This document shows, one piece after another, positions 52,844-61,339 of a stretch of DNA of 64,000 bases (its first letter is position 1; every line of letters begins with the position of its first letter). Position numbers and translations under genes: made by a program. The DNA comes from Io17-Chloro-G2 sp965226825. Its GTDB lineage: Bacteria; Chloroflexota; Dehalococcoidia; Lucifugimonadales; UBA3495. The stretch lies in assembly GCA_965226825.1 (NCBI GenBank), contig CBDDED010000003.1, forward strand, positions 2,294,001 to 2,358,000, in the 5' to 3' direction. Under the pieces are notes generated by a model, which did no database searches, was not told the origin of the DNA, and was given only the letters and a program-made list of their open reading frames with translations.

Positions 52844-54139
52844 ATGGTGAAATTGCGCCCTTTCAGGGGTTGGAGATACAACACAGATGTGGTTGACGAC
52901 CTGGCTTCGGTCATCTGCCCTCCCTACGATATTATCGATCGGGATTTGGAAGAATCCCTGCGGCTCCGCAGCCCGTATAACGCCGTGTTCCTGGAGGGGG
53001 CGGAGCGTCCGGACTGGAACGCCGCCGCCGCGGACCGGTACGCCCAGGCCGCGGGCCTCTTCCAGGACTGGCGCCAGCGGGAAGTTTTACGCCGGGACGC
53101 CCAGTCCACGTTTTACCTGATGGAGCACACCTACTCCTTTCAAGGCCGGGACCTGTCCCGGACCGGCCTGATTTGCTGCGTCGGGTTGGAAGACTACCAG
53201 ACCCGCGGCGTGCTGGCCCACGAGTTGACCCAGGAACCGGCCGTCCAGGACCGGGTGGCCCTGATGGACTCCTGCAACGCCAACTTCAGCCCCATCATGT
53301 CTCTATATCGTGACCCGTCGGGAGCCCTTTCCCAGCTTTACCATCGGACTATGGCCGAAGCTCAACCCATCTTTCGGGTGCGCGACGATTCGGGCCACGG
53401 TATGGCCCTATGGTGTGTAACCGGCAAGGCCGATCAGGACGCCATCACCGCCAGATTCGCGAACATCCCGGTCTTCCTGGCCGATGGGCACCACCGGTAC
53501 GAGGCCGCGCTGCGTTTGAAAGGGCAGCGCCAGTCCTCTGACGCCTCGGGTCAGGACCAGGCCCAGGATTTTGTGATGATGACCCTGTTTGAATTCGACG
53601 ACCCCGGCGTGTTGGTGTTGCCCTACCACCGGGTGGTCGGCGGCCTGAACGCAACCCAGCTGGACCAGATACGCTCTCGCCTGAACCGGATGTTTGACAT
53701 CGAGGCAGTGAACTCCGGCGCCGAAGGGGTTGAAGACCTGCTGCAAACCATCGCCGGCGCCGCGGCAGAGCAAAAAACGGTGGGGGTGGCCGGTCTGGCT
53801 GAATCGGGCCTACACCTGTTGACCCTGAAACCAGACCAAGAATGGCAGAATTGGGGACCGTTGGCGGTGTCTGAGGGTTGGATTCTCGAAGAGCAGGTGC
53901 TGAAGCCGGTACTCGGGGAGTCTACCCCGCAGCACGTCGATTACATCCACGACCACGACCTGGCCCTGGCGCAGGTGGCCTCGGGAGAGCAACAACTGGC
54001 CCTACTGTTGAGGCCTTTTCCGATGGACGGGTTCGAATCGGTGGTGGGGGCCGGGCACCTGTTGCCCCGGAAGTCCACCTTCTTTTACCCCAAGCTGCCC
54101 ACCGGCCTGGTTATCAACCAATTGGACGGGGCACTGTAG
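52844..54139 (+). CDS. DUF1015 family protein
   Basis: 431 residues: LRPFRGWRYN, VICPPYDII near residue 24, SPYNAVFLE, TGLICCVGLEDY, LAHELTQEP, and FLADGHHRYEAALRL near 208 (ParB/sulfiredoxin-like GHHRxE) are the family's core. Widespread in anaerobes and Chloroflexota; sometimes linked with serine or phosphoserine metabolism, but no proven activity. CAGGAGGC precedes ATG 52844. The last codons are tandemly repeated beyond the stop (copies at 54124, 54145 and 54167). A class V aminotransferase lies nearby on the other strand. Confidence 0.85.
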   Translation: MVKLRPFRGWRYNTDVVDDLASVICPPYDIIDRDLEESLRLRSPYNAVFLEGAERPDWNAAAADRYAQAAGLFQDWRQREVLRRDAQSTFYLMEHTYSFQGRDLSRTGLICCVGLEDYQTRGVLAHELTQEPAVQDRVALMDSCNANFSPIMSLYRDPSGALSQLYHRTMAEAQPIFRVRDDSGHGMALWCVTGKADQDAITARFANIPVFLADGHHRYEAALRLKGQRQSSDASGQDQAQDFVMMTLFEFDDPGVLVLPYHRVVGGLNATQLDQIRSRLNRMFDIEAVNSGAEGVEDLLQTIAGAAAEQKTVGVAGLAESGLHLLTLKPDQEWQNWGPLAVSEGWILEEQVLKPVLGESTPQHVDYIHDHDLALAQVASGEQQLALLLRPFPMDGFESVVGAGHLLPRKSTFFYPKLPTGLVINQLDGAL

Positions 54140-54215
54140 CAGTCGGACGGGGCCCCGGTAGCAGTAGGACGGGACCCCTGTAGCCAAAAGCCAGCCCCAG
54201 CCAGGGTTAATAAGG

Positions 54216-54647
54216 TTAATCCTGGTTCTGGCGTTCTTCGTAGCGGGCGGTAATGGCCTGTTCCGCCCGCTTGCTATGCTCGGCGATGAACGACTCCAGG
54301 CGACGAATTTCGGCCTGGCTGTCCGGGTCTTCACCGGATGCCCGCACCCGCTGCCGTAAAGCCTGCAACTTGTGGCGCGCCTCGTCCACCTGCTTGATCA
54401 ACCCCAGGGCCTCCAGTTCCTCTTCCGCTGCCCGCTTGAACTCCAACAAACGGCGACGAGAGGCCACCACGTCGGCCAGTCGCTCCTCAATCTCGCCCAT
54501 GGCGGACATAGAGGCATCCAACCCAGTGTTCCCGTAGACCACCTGCCGGGGCAGGCGTCTCAACTGGGTGCGGAACTGGGATATCCTGGCGTCCAGCTGG
54601 CGCTCCTTGTCCTGGATCTCCGCCAGGCTCATGCGCAGCGTCGCCAT
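54216..54647 (-). CDS. Coiled-coil protein
   Basis: 143 residues from ATG 54647. Two long helices: 5-30 (SLAEIQDKERQLDARISQF) and 55-140 (EERLADVVASRRRLLEFKR, RLESFIAEHSKRAEQ), with a short GNTGLD turn. Soluble and highly charged; no family recognised. An upstream TTG at 54686 with GGGGAAGGG ahead of it would add 13 residues. It follows the aminotransferase gene on the same strand and may share its transcript. Confidence 0.55.
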   Translation of the reverse strand: MATLRMSLAEIQDKERQLDARISQFRTQLRRLPRQVVYGNTGLDASMSAMGEIEERLADVVASRRRLLEFKRAAEEELEALGLIKQVDEARHKLQALRQRVRASGEDPDSQAEIRRLESFIAEHSKRAEQAITARYEERQNQD

Positions 54648-54720
54648 GGTGGATTGTAGTTGGGAAAATACCAAATTTACCCTTCCCCGTTGTTGGTCTT
54701 CGCTTCTGCCGGGAAGGCGC

Positions 54721-55830
54721 CTAACCGACGGGGTATCCAACCCTCGGCAAAACGGATTTCAGGGCCGTGACCACCTCTTCGATGTCCTCTTCGGAGACAT
54801 TGCCCAGGTGGCCGATCCGGAAAATGTCCTTGGTCAGCTTGCCTTGTCCGGTTGCCAGCACCACGTTTTCTTCACCGTGGAGGATTCCCATCAACTGGTC
54901 CGGGTCGACTCCTGAGGGCATCTTGACCGCGGTTACGGTGTTGGAGGCATAGGCTTCATTTTCAGCAAGGAGTTCAAGGCCGAGGTCCTTCATGCAGTTC
55001 CGGGTGAACCCGGCAACGCGGGCGTGCCGGTCATACACGCTTTCCAAACCCTCTTCCAGGATGTTGTCCAGGGCTTTGGACAGACCGTACATCGCTCCTA
55101 CCGCCGGGGTGAATGGTGTTTGACCCCGCTCCAGGTACTGGCGCGCCGCACTGAGGTCAAAGTAAAACCTGGGCAGGGTGGCGGTCTGTTGAGCCTCCCA
55201 GGCAGCGGCGCTCATACTCACGAAGGACAGACCCGGCGGGATCATAAATCCCTTCTGGGAAGCAGTGCCGACAACGTCGCAGTCCCAACCGTCCACGGGC
55301 AAGGGAATGCACCCCAGGCTGCTGACCGCATCTACCAGAAGCAGCTTGTGGAATTCCCCTTTCACCACCTGGGCCATTTCTTCCAACGGGTGGGTGATTC
55401 CGGTGGAGGTCTCGTTGTGGGTAACCATGACCGCCTTGACATCGGGGTCCTTCAACAACGCCAGGCGAATAGCGTCCGGGTCCACGGCGGCGCCCCATTC
55501 AAACTCCAACACGGTCAGGTCGACGCCATAGGCCCGGGCCAGGTCCACAAACCGGTCACCAAAGGACCCGGCGGTGGCTGCGATTACCCGGTCTCCGGGA
55601 GACAGGGTGTTCACAATGGCCGCCTCCAGCGAACCGGTGCCGGATGCCGTGAGAATAAACAGGTCGTTTTGGGTCATGAACACCTGCTTTAGCTGGCTCG
55701 TGACCCGGTTGATCAAATCCTGGAATTCTGGGCCCCGGTGATTGATCATGGGAGCTCCCATGGCCTCGACAATGTCTTCGGGCACGGGAGTGGGACCGGG
55801 GGTTCTGAGGTTTTGCCTGGGGATATTCAC
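54721..55830 (-). CDS. Class V aminotransferase (serine/alanine-glyoxylate type)
   Basis: 369 residues. Fold type I PLP enzyme: RTPGPTPVPEDI at the N-terminus, GTGSLEAAIVNTL near 65, THNETSTGI near 137, VDAVSSLGC near 166, and K193 in GTASQKGFM for the PLP Schiff base. The family includes serine-glyoxylate, alanine-glyoxylate and phosphoserine-related enzymes; the SxGCIPLP and GFMxPPG motifs suit the SgaA/AGXT group. GTG 55830 with GGAGG is preferred over the longer frame from 55893. Divergent from the repeat/IS block. Confidence 0.88.
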   Translation of the reverse strand: MNIPRQNLRTPGPTPVPEDIVEAMGAPMINHRGPEFQDLINRVTSQLKQVFMTQNDLFILTASGTGSLEAAIVNTLSPGDRVIAATAGSFGDRFVDLARAYGVDLTVLEFEWGAAVDPDAIRLALLKDPDVKAVMVTHNETSTGITHPLEEMAQVVKGEFHKLLLVDAVSSLGCIPLPVDGWDCDVVGTASQKGFMIPPGLSFVSMSAAAWEAQQTATLPRFYFDLSAARQYLERGQTPFTPAVGAMYGLSKALDNILEEGLESVYDRHARVAGFTRNCMKDLGLELLAENEAYASNTVTAVKMPSGVDPDQLMGILHGEENVVLATGQGKLTKDIFRIGHLGNVSEEDIEEVVTALKSVLPRVGYPVG

Positions 55831-55997
55831 GTAGTTCGCCTCCGCTGCGTAGGGCAAATTTCTGCCGCATAATTGGTCGCAGGGAAGGGGCATTTAGCAA
55901 TGACGCTACCCCAGACCCGCAGCGAGAGCAGATTATATCAAATGAAATACACCAGCGCATTTGCACCCAGGAGAAATCAGGATGGGAGCACACCCCA

Positions 55998-56158
55998 CCC
56001 CCGTCTTTCTCGCCGCAGCGGGAATCCAGAGCCCTTTTCCCATCCAACCCGGTGCGTGCCTGCTGGAATGGTCCAAGTGGTACGTCGAGCTGTGTACCGG
56101 GGGCGTCATAGTTGGCACAACTGTCTCAGTGCAAGATCAGGGCCCTGGATTCCCGCTG
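55998..56158. repeat. Palindrome-ended dispersed repeat, copy 5, interrupted by the IS
   Basis: Left arm CCGTCTTTCTCGCCGCAGCG, core TTGGCACAACTGTCTCAGTG, and a right arm that breaks inside its palindrome (GGATTCCCGCTGCG|GGAGACC). The missing end of the arm (GCAGCGGGAAAGACGG, 14 of 16 matching the expected sequence) is found on the far side of the IS at 57385-57400. The gene-free stretch 55831-56236 otherwise contains nothing. Confidence 0.8.
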
Positions 56159-57393
56159 CGGGAGACCTTCGCGTAACTGGCGCGGGGAAGGTAAAATAAA
56201 GGGGACGCCCGATGGGCGAAAGGGAGGAGGGGTCTGATGCATCGGGAAATGGGCCAGCCGTCTTTGGTGGAAAGTCTCCTGCCCGAGAAGCTGGGGCAGA
56301 ACCAGCGTCTGGAGCGGATCCAACAGGCGGTGGACTGGGTCCGGATTGGGAAGCTGGCGGCTCAGGTCTATGACGCTCCGGAAGGAAGGCCCAGCTATCC
56401 GCCCTTGCTGATGGTCAAGGTCCTGCTGCTGGAGCAGTGGTATAACCTGTCAGACCCGCAGATGGAGGAAGCCCTGGGGGACCGCATCTCCTTCCGACGC
56501 TTCGTGGGGCTGGGCCTGCAGGAGGACGCCCCGGACCACTCGACCATCAGCCGTTTCCGCACGGCGTTGGCGGAGCGGGGGCTGGCCGAGGAACTGTTTA
56601 TGGAACTGGGCCGGCAACTTGAGGAGCGTGGGCTGATGTTGAAGGAGGGAACGCTGATGGACGCAACCGTGGTGGCGGCCCAGGTGCGCAAGCCGCCGGC
56701 GTCGTCGGGCCGGGGGGCCAGAAGCCCCAAAGACCCCGATGCCGACTGGACCTACACCCACCGGGGAGCGCGCTCCCACTTCGGCTACAAGGTCCATGCG
56801 GGGGTGGACGCCGGGTCGGGGCTGGTGCGCCGGGCGGTTTTCACCCCGGCCAAGGTCAACGAGAGCGAGGCGGCCGATGCGCTGGTGAGCGGGGACGAGG
56901 TTGCGGTGTACGGGGACCGGGCGTACGAGTCCAAGGTGCGGCGTCAGTGGCTGAAGTCCCAGGGGATCAAGGACCGTATTCTGCATCGTTCCCATAAACA
57001 CCAGCGGGAGTTGCCGCATTGGCAGCAACGGCGCAATGAGTTGATCGGGCCCCGGCGGGCACTGGTGGAGAAGGTGTTTGGGACCCTCAAGAGGACGTAC
57101 CAGTACCACCGGGTGCGCTACCGGGGAATGGAGCGCAACGCCTTGGAGATGTGGTTCAAACTGATGGCCTACAACCTGAGGAGGGCGGATCAGATTGTCC
57201 TCGGCGCCGTCTGAGGCTGGCTGAAGCCCAAACAGGGGCGGGCCCGCAGGCGAAAGGGCCCGCAGGCCGGGATGGGGAGCAGGACGGAGGGTCCAAGCAG
57301 CGGGGGTCGGGCCTGGGCAAAGCCCAATTTTTCGATCAGCGCCTCTGCCGCCAAGCAATACCTCGGGTTGCGCAAAGGTCTCCCGCAGCGGGA
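56151..57393 (+). mobile_element. IS5-family insertion sequence
   Basis: About 1.24 kb. Ends are inverted repeats TCCCGCTGCGGGAGACC (56151) and GGTCTCCCGCAGCGGGA (57377-57393); the match extends inward to 27 bp with two mismatches. The outer ~10 bp of each end coincide with the palindrome of the host repeat, so the exact IS edge may be GGGAGACC (56160/57384). Between transposase stop and right end lies a 150-bp GC-rich tail with the direct repeat GGGCCCGCAGGC. The gene-free stretch 57215-57625 holds this tail, a TATAAT at 57508 and the pgi leader. Confidence 0.85.
56237..57214 (+). CDS. IS5-family (InsH-like) transposase
   Basis: 325 residues, intact. N-terminal DUF772/InsH domain (LLMVKVLLLEQWYNLSDPQM near residue 55, then DRISFRRFVGLGL) and a DDE core: D in TLMDATVV near 143, D in VYGDRAYES near 220, and E in VEKVFGTLKRTYQYHRVRY near 280. 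Catalyses cut-and-paste or copy-out transposition of the surrounding element. GGGAGGAGG before ATG 56237. No frameshift or second reading frame. Confidence 0.93.
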   Translation: MHREMGQPSLVESLLPEKLGQNQRLERIQQAVDWVRIGKLAAQVYDAPEGRPSYPPLLMVKVLLLEQWYNLSDPQMEEALGDRISFRRFVGLGLQEDAPDHSTISRFRTALAERGLAEELFMELGRQLEERGLMLKEGTLMDATVVAAQVRKPPASSGRGARSPKDPDADWTYTHRGARSHFGYKVHAGVDAGSGLVRRAVFTPAKVNESEAADALVSGDEVAVYGDRAYESKVRRQWLKSQGIKDRILHRSHKHQRELPHWQQRRNELIGPRRALVEKVFGTLKRTYQYHRVRYRGMERNALEMWFKLMAYNLRRADQIVLGAV

Positions 57394-57507
57394 AAGACGG
57401 TTGGTGGTCAACCAAGTGTCGGCGTTGTAAATGCGATTGCCCTGCCTGCCCCCTGCGCATCCCAAGGCCAGGACAACGCATACCAGCGGCATCACTTTTG
57501 GCGCGAG

Positions 57508-57513
57508 TATAAT
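57508..57513 (+). promoter_or_regulatory. Possible -10 box of pgi
   Basis: TATAAT in GAGTATAATCGTG, just outside the IS right end, with no clear -35 box. It would give a leader of about 105 nt. Confidence 0.35.
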
Positions 57514-57625
57514 CGTGATTGCCGGTCCCAGGCCGTAGATATTAATTAAGCTGACGGCACGGACGTGAAGGCCATTACCGCCTCTGGCAATTTGCCCGGA
57601 GCGGCACGATTGTAAAGGAACAAGA

Positions 57626-59275
57626 ATGACCAACCCGATACTCGATGTAAATGATTTTGGCTGGTCCACCGGAGAGGTCCAGGCGGCCCTGGAAGAAATT
57701 CGGCGTAGGGACGTGCCGGGCCGAATGTGGAGCGGGGACCACACGGTATGGAAGCCCGGCCCCACGGAGATCTCGAACCGCCTGGGCTGGCTGACGGTGG
57801 CTGACAAAATGGGGGATCAGGCGGCCGGCTTGGAGGAGTTTGCCAACGAAGTACGAACCTCCGGTTACACTCATGTGGTGCTGTTGGGCATGGGCGGCAG
57901 CAGCCTGGGGCCCGAGGTTTTGGGCCGGACCCTGTTGGGAGTAAACCAAGGGTTCCCCCGGCTGATCGTTTTGGATTCCACTGTACCGGACCGCGTTTCA
58001 ACCGTTTCCCGGGAAATAGACCCGGCCAAGACCCTGTTCCTGGTGTCCTCCAAGTCCGGAGGCACGGTGGAGACCCTATCTTTCTATCGCTACTTCAGAA
58101 ATCTGGTCGACGAGTTGTTGGGCCGCCGGGAGGCAGGTCGGAATTTCGTAGCGATAACCGACTCGGGGACTCCCCTGGAAAGCCTGGCCCTCGAGGAAGG
58201 ATTCAGGAAAGTCTACGCCAATCCCGCGGACATAGGAGGTCGGTATTCGGTCCTGTCCTACTTCGGACTACTTCCGGCCGCCCTGACCGGCATGAGCATC
58301 ACCCGGCTTCTGGATCGGGCGGTATCCACTGCTGCCGAGTGTTCTTCCGGCATTCCCGTGGAGAAAAATCCAGGCGCATTGCTCGGGGCGGCCATGGCGG
58401 GCTTCGCACGGGCCGGGCGGGACAAGCTGACCCTGGTCGCCTCCGAATCCGTCGACGCCTTTGGGTTGTGGGTGGAACAACTCATCGCGGAGAGCCTCGG
58501 CAAGGAAGGCAAGGGCGTTATCCCGGTCACGGGGGAGCCGCTGGCCCCGGCCGAACAGTACGGCCAAGACCGCTGGTTTGTGTATCTGAGGGCCGGATGG
58601 GATGACACCGACCGGACCGATCGGGAGATGTCCAAAATCCAATCGGCTGGATACCCGGTGCTGGAATTGAGGCTCACCGACCATTACGATCTGGGGTCGG
58701 AATTCTTCCGGTGGCAGTTTGCCACCGCGGTGGCCGGCTCTCTGCTTGGCGTGAACCCGTTCGACCAACCCGACGTTCAAGGCAGCAAGGATAATACCGA
58801 CCGGGTCCTGGACTCATACCGGCGGGAAGGCGCGCTGCCTGTGCTGGCTGAGTCCGGTTCGGCGGCGGAGTTGATTAACGGGGCACAGCCATCTGACTAT
58901 CTTGCCATCATGGCGTTCATCGAACAGACCGACGAAACCGACCTTCTCCTGGGCCAGATCCGGAGCAGAGTACTGGAACGGCATGGAATCGCCACCACCC
59001 TGGGTTACGGGCCCCGGTTCCTGCACTCCACCGGACAGCTTCACAAGGGCGGACCGTCCAGCGGACTGCATCTACAACTGACACAGTCTACGTCCGGCGA
59101 CGGGGGGGCTGACCTGGAAATACCGGGCGCGGCCTACACCTTTCGGACGTTGTCCCAAGCCCAAGCGCTGGGAGACTTGAACGCCCTGACCAGCCTGGGC
59201 CGCCGCACCGCCAGAGTCAACCTGGGCTCTGAACCGGCGGCAGGATTAGACCTGATTCTGCGCGAATTGGGCTAG
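57626..59275 (+). CDS. pgi: Glucose-6-phosphate isomerase (Pgi domain of the Tal-Pgi type)
   Basis: 549 residues. Interconverts glucose-6-P and fructose-6-P. VVLLGMGGSSLGPEV near residue 90, FLVSSKSGGTVETLSFY near 140 (phosphate site), FGLWVEQLIAESLGKEGKG near 290 (catalytic Glu), and FLHSTGQLHKGGPSSG near 465 (His/Lys). The C-terminal ~150 residues and overall order match the isomerase half of bifunctional transaldolase/isomerase proteins, here without the transaldolase half. The last 15 bp including the stop are duplicated (59262-59276, 59277-59291). gnd follows about 1 kb downstream. Confidence 0.9.
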   Translation: MTNPILDVNDFGWSTGEVQAALEEIRRRDVPGRMWSGDHTVWKPGPTEISNRLGWLTVADKMGDQAAGLEEFANEVRTSGYTHVVLLGMGGSSLGPEVLGRTLLGVNQGFPRLIVLDSTVPDRVSTVSREIDPAKTLFLVSSKSGGTVETLSFYRYFRNLVDELLGRREAGRNFVAITDSGTPLESLALEEGFRKVYANPADIGGRYSVLSYFGLLPAALTGMSITRLLDRAVSTAAECSSGIPVEKNPGALLGAAMAGFARAGRDKLTLVASESVDAFGLWVEQLIAESLGKEGKGVIPVTGEPLAPAEQYGQDRWFVYLRAGWDDTDRTDREMSKIQSAGYPVLELRLTDHYDLGSEFFRWQFATAVAGSLLGVNPFDQPDVQGSKDNTDRVLDSYRREGALPVLAESGSAAELINGAQPSDYLAIMAFIEQTDETDLLLGQIRSRVLERHGIATTLGYGPRFLHSTGQLHKGGPSSGLHLQLTQSTSGDGGADLEIPGAAYTFRTLSQAQALGDLNALTSLGRRTARVNLGSEPAAGLDLILRELG

Positions 59276-59572
59276 TGCGAATTGGGCTAGTGGTCGTTGG
59301 CATGTTCGTCCGGATAAATGACGCGGGCAACCGGTGGATTTAAAGGTAACGATTCAGAGTCGATGGGTGAACACCTCGGGGGAGGGCCGTCTTTGGTCAT
59401 GCCCAACAAACCTGAACAATTGCTCCCCTCAACTGCTGTGACAGCCCGAACGATGCCCTGGCTGACATCCGCCCCTTGCCAGCCCCCGCGGCCCCTATCT
59501 ACGATGATGCCTGCAATGCCAGACCATCAGCCGCCTGGCCCCGGTAACCATCTCCCGGACACCGCCGGAACT

Positions 59573-59706
59573 AAGAAACTATCTCAAAACTTGAAACGGC
59601 CATCATTCCGTCTTGAGATATTTGGATCGGGGGTTTGGGGGATGAATCCCCCAACGTAGCCCCGCCATCCAGGGACCTCCGAATTTTGGTTTTGAGATAG
59701 TTTCTA
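59573..59706. mobile_element. MITE-like element with 16-17-bp ends and TAA duplication
   Basis: GAAACTATCTCAAAAC (59575-59590) and its exact reverse complement (59689-59704), bounded on both sides by TAA (59572-59574, 59705-59707), the mark of an insertion. Inside is a hairpin TTGGGGGATGAATCCCCCAA. No coding frame. Confidence 0.75.
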
Positions 59707-59803
59707 AATAGCATCAAATGGCAGAGCATTACGGATGGTCTTCCAAGACCAGGCATGAAGCATGAAAGTCGCCTATTTTCATGGCGATGGCATCAAATGG
59801 CAC

Positions 59804-59933
59804 AAAATGGCACTGTTTACAAAAATTCGTATCCGGGACGATGCCACTAGCTACAAAAAATCAGTGAAAAATGGCGTGATTTGCGCAAAAGCCTGCAAAA
59901 ACCCGATTTTCCCTGGGTAAACAGTGCCATTTT
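59804..59933. mobile_element. 130-bp element with perfect 17-bp inverted ends
   Basis: AAAATGGCACTGTTTAC (59804-59820) and its exact reverse complement GTAAACAGTGCCATTTT (59917-59933). AT-rich interior without a gene. AAATGGCA also recurs just outside at 59716 and 59795. Confidence 0.75.
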
Positions 59934-59951
59934 CAGGAAAAGCCCCTGTCC

Positions 59952-60184
59952 CCCGTCATCCTCGCCGCTCCCGTCATCCTCGCCGCAGCGGGGATCCAGA
60001 GCCCTGACAATGCGCCAACACGGTTAGGGCAACCATGACGAGGCGGGAGCCGGGGCAGGACCTCCATCCTCCTACCGTGTGGATGACAACAAGGGCTCTG
60101 GATCCCCGCTGCGGCGAGGATGACGGGAGCGGGGGTAGGTAACAAGTGGAGTGCTGGATTCCCGCCACGGCAACAGTGACGGGG
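59952..60184. repeat. Palindrome-ended dispersed repeat, copy 6 (third core type)
   Basis: A partial left arm at 59952, a full left arm at 59969 (CCCGTCATCCTCGCCGCAGCG), a core (GCGCCAACACGGTTAGGGC) unlike the other two types, a right arm to 60127, a decayed extra right arm at 60150-60184, and GACAATCGAAG at 60193. The gene-free stretch 59276-60280 is built of this and the two MITE-like elements; 59292-59570 shows nothing. Confidence 0.85.
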
Positions 60185-60280
60185 TGATTAGATGACAATC
60201 GAAGCACTCCCCCATGGGAGAGGGCTGGAGTGAGGGCGTCCCCTCGACTCTGAACAATTACGCTTAAAGGGGTAGGTTCT

Positions 60281-61192
60281 ATGGAAATCGGAATGATTGG
60301 ACTGGGAAGAATGGGCAGCAACATGGCGCAGCGCTTGTTGCTTGGGGGCCACCGGGTGGTGGCCTACGACCAAAGTCCCGACGCGTTGGCGGATTCCCGA
60401 TCGCACGGCGCGGCAACCGCCGCGTCGCTGCAAGACCTGATCGCAGCGCTGGATCCACCCAGGGCGGTTTGGGTGATGGTCCCGGCGGGCCAGCCGACCC
60501 AGGACACCATCGAGCAGCTTTCCACCCTGCTATCCCCCGGAGACGTCGTACTGGACGGCGGCAATGCCAACTACAAGGACAGCATGCGACGCGGTAAGGA
60601 GCTGGCGGCCTGCGGCATTGAGTTCCTTGACGTGGGTGTCAGCGGCGGCGTCTGGGGACTGTCCGGCGGTTACAGTTTGATGGTGGGCGGCAACGAAGAG
60701 GTTTTCCTGCGGTTGGAGCCAATTTTCCAGGCACTGGCGCCCTCGAGCACCACCGGGTACAGCCGAATGGGGCCTTCCGGAGCCGGTCATTTCGTCAAAA
60801 TGGTGCACAACGGGGTTGAATACGGCCTTATGCAAGCCTACGCGGAAGGCTTTGAAATCCTAGAGGCGAAGCAGGAGTTTGGGTTGGACTTGGGTCGGAT
60901 AGCCGAGACCTGGCGTTACGGCAGCGTCGTTCGCTCCTGGCTGCTGGACCTGGCAGCGGCGGCCCTGACCGAAGACCCTAAATTGGAGCGATTGCGGGGG
61001 TACGTAGAAGATTCGGGAGAGGGCCGCTGGATGGTCCAGGAATCAGTTGACCTGGGAGTTCCCGCCCCGGTGATCACGCTGTCGTTGCAAAACCGGTTCC
61101 GTTCCCGGCAGGAGCAACCCTTTGGCTCCCGGATGCTCGCCGCGCTGCGCCGGCAATTCGGCGGCCACTCAGTAAGAGAGGCAGGCTCCTGA
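60281..61192 (+). CDS. gnd: 6-phosphogluconate dehydrogenase (short, GndA type)
   Basis: 303 residues, the short decarboxylating form. Rossmann start IGMIGLGRMGSNMAQRL, VWVMVPAGQPTQDTIEQL, DGGNANYKDSMRRGKEL near 93, FLDVGVSGGVWGLSGGYSLM near 115, and the catalytic GPSGAGHFVKMVHNGVEYG near 165 (Lys and His-Asn). Converts 6-phosphogluconate to ribulose-5-P and CO2. The first Rossmann strand is followed by YDQSPDAL; Asp at that strand's end suggests NAD preference. ATG 60281 follows AAAGGGG. Confidence 0.92.
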   Translation: MEIGMIGLGRMGSNMAQRLLLGGHRVVAYDQSPDALADSRSHGAATAASLQDLIAALDPPRAVWVMVPAGQPTQDTIEQLSTLLSPGDVVLDGGNANYKDSMRRGKELAACGIEFLDVGVSGGVWGLSGGYSLMVGGNEEVFLRLEPIFQALAPSSTTGYSRMGPSGAGHFVKMVHNGVEYGLMQAYAEGFEILEAKQEFGLDLGRIAETWRYGSVVRSWLLDLAAAALTEDPKLERLRGYVEDSGEGRWMVQESVDLGVPAPVITLSLQNRFRSRQEQPFGSRMLAALRRQFGGHSVREAGS

Positions 61193-61324
61193 CCCTAAGC
61201 GGTCCCACACCCAGGACAGGACGGCCCGGACTATACGGCATTGTTGCCGGCCCCATCAGAAAAAATGCTGCCCGGCGGCCAGGGCCATCGCGGTTCAGCC
61301 GTAACCGGAAATCAGGCGTAGCCA

Positions 61325-61333
61325 TGCTATAAT
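61325..61333 (+). promoter_or_regulatory. Extended -10 promoter of pcrA, predicts leaderless mRNA
   Basis: TGCTATAAT ends at 61333 and the ATG is at 61340, so transcription should start at or next to the A of the ATG. No ribosome site can fit. Confidence 0.55.
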
Positions 61334-61339
61334 CGGGCC

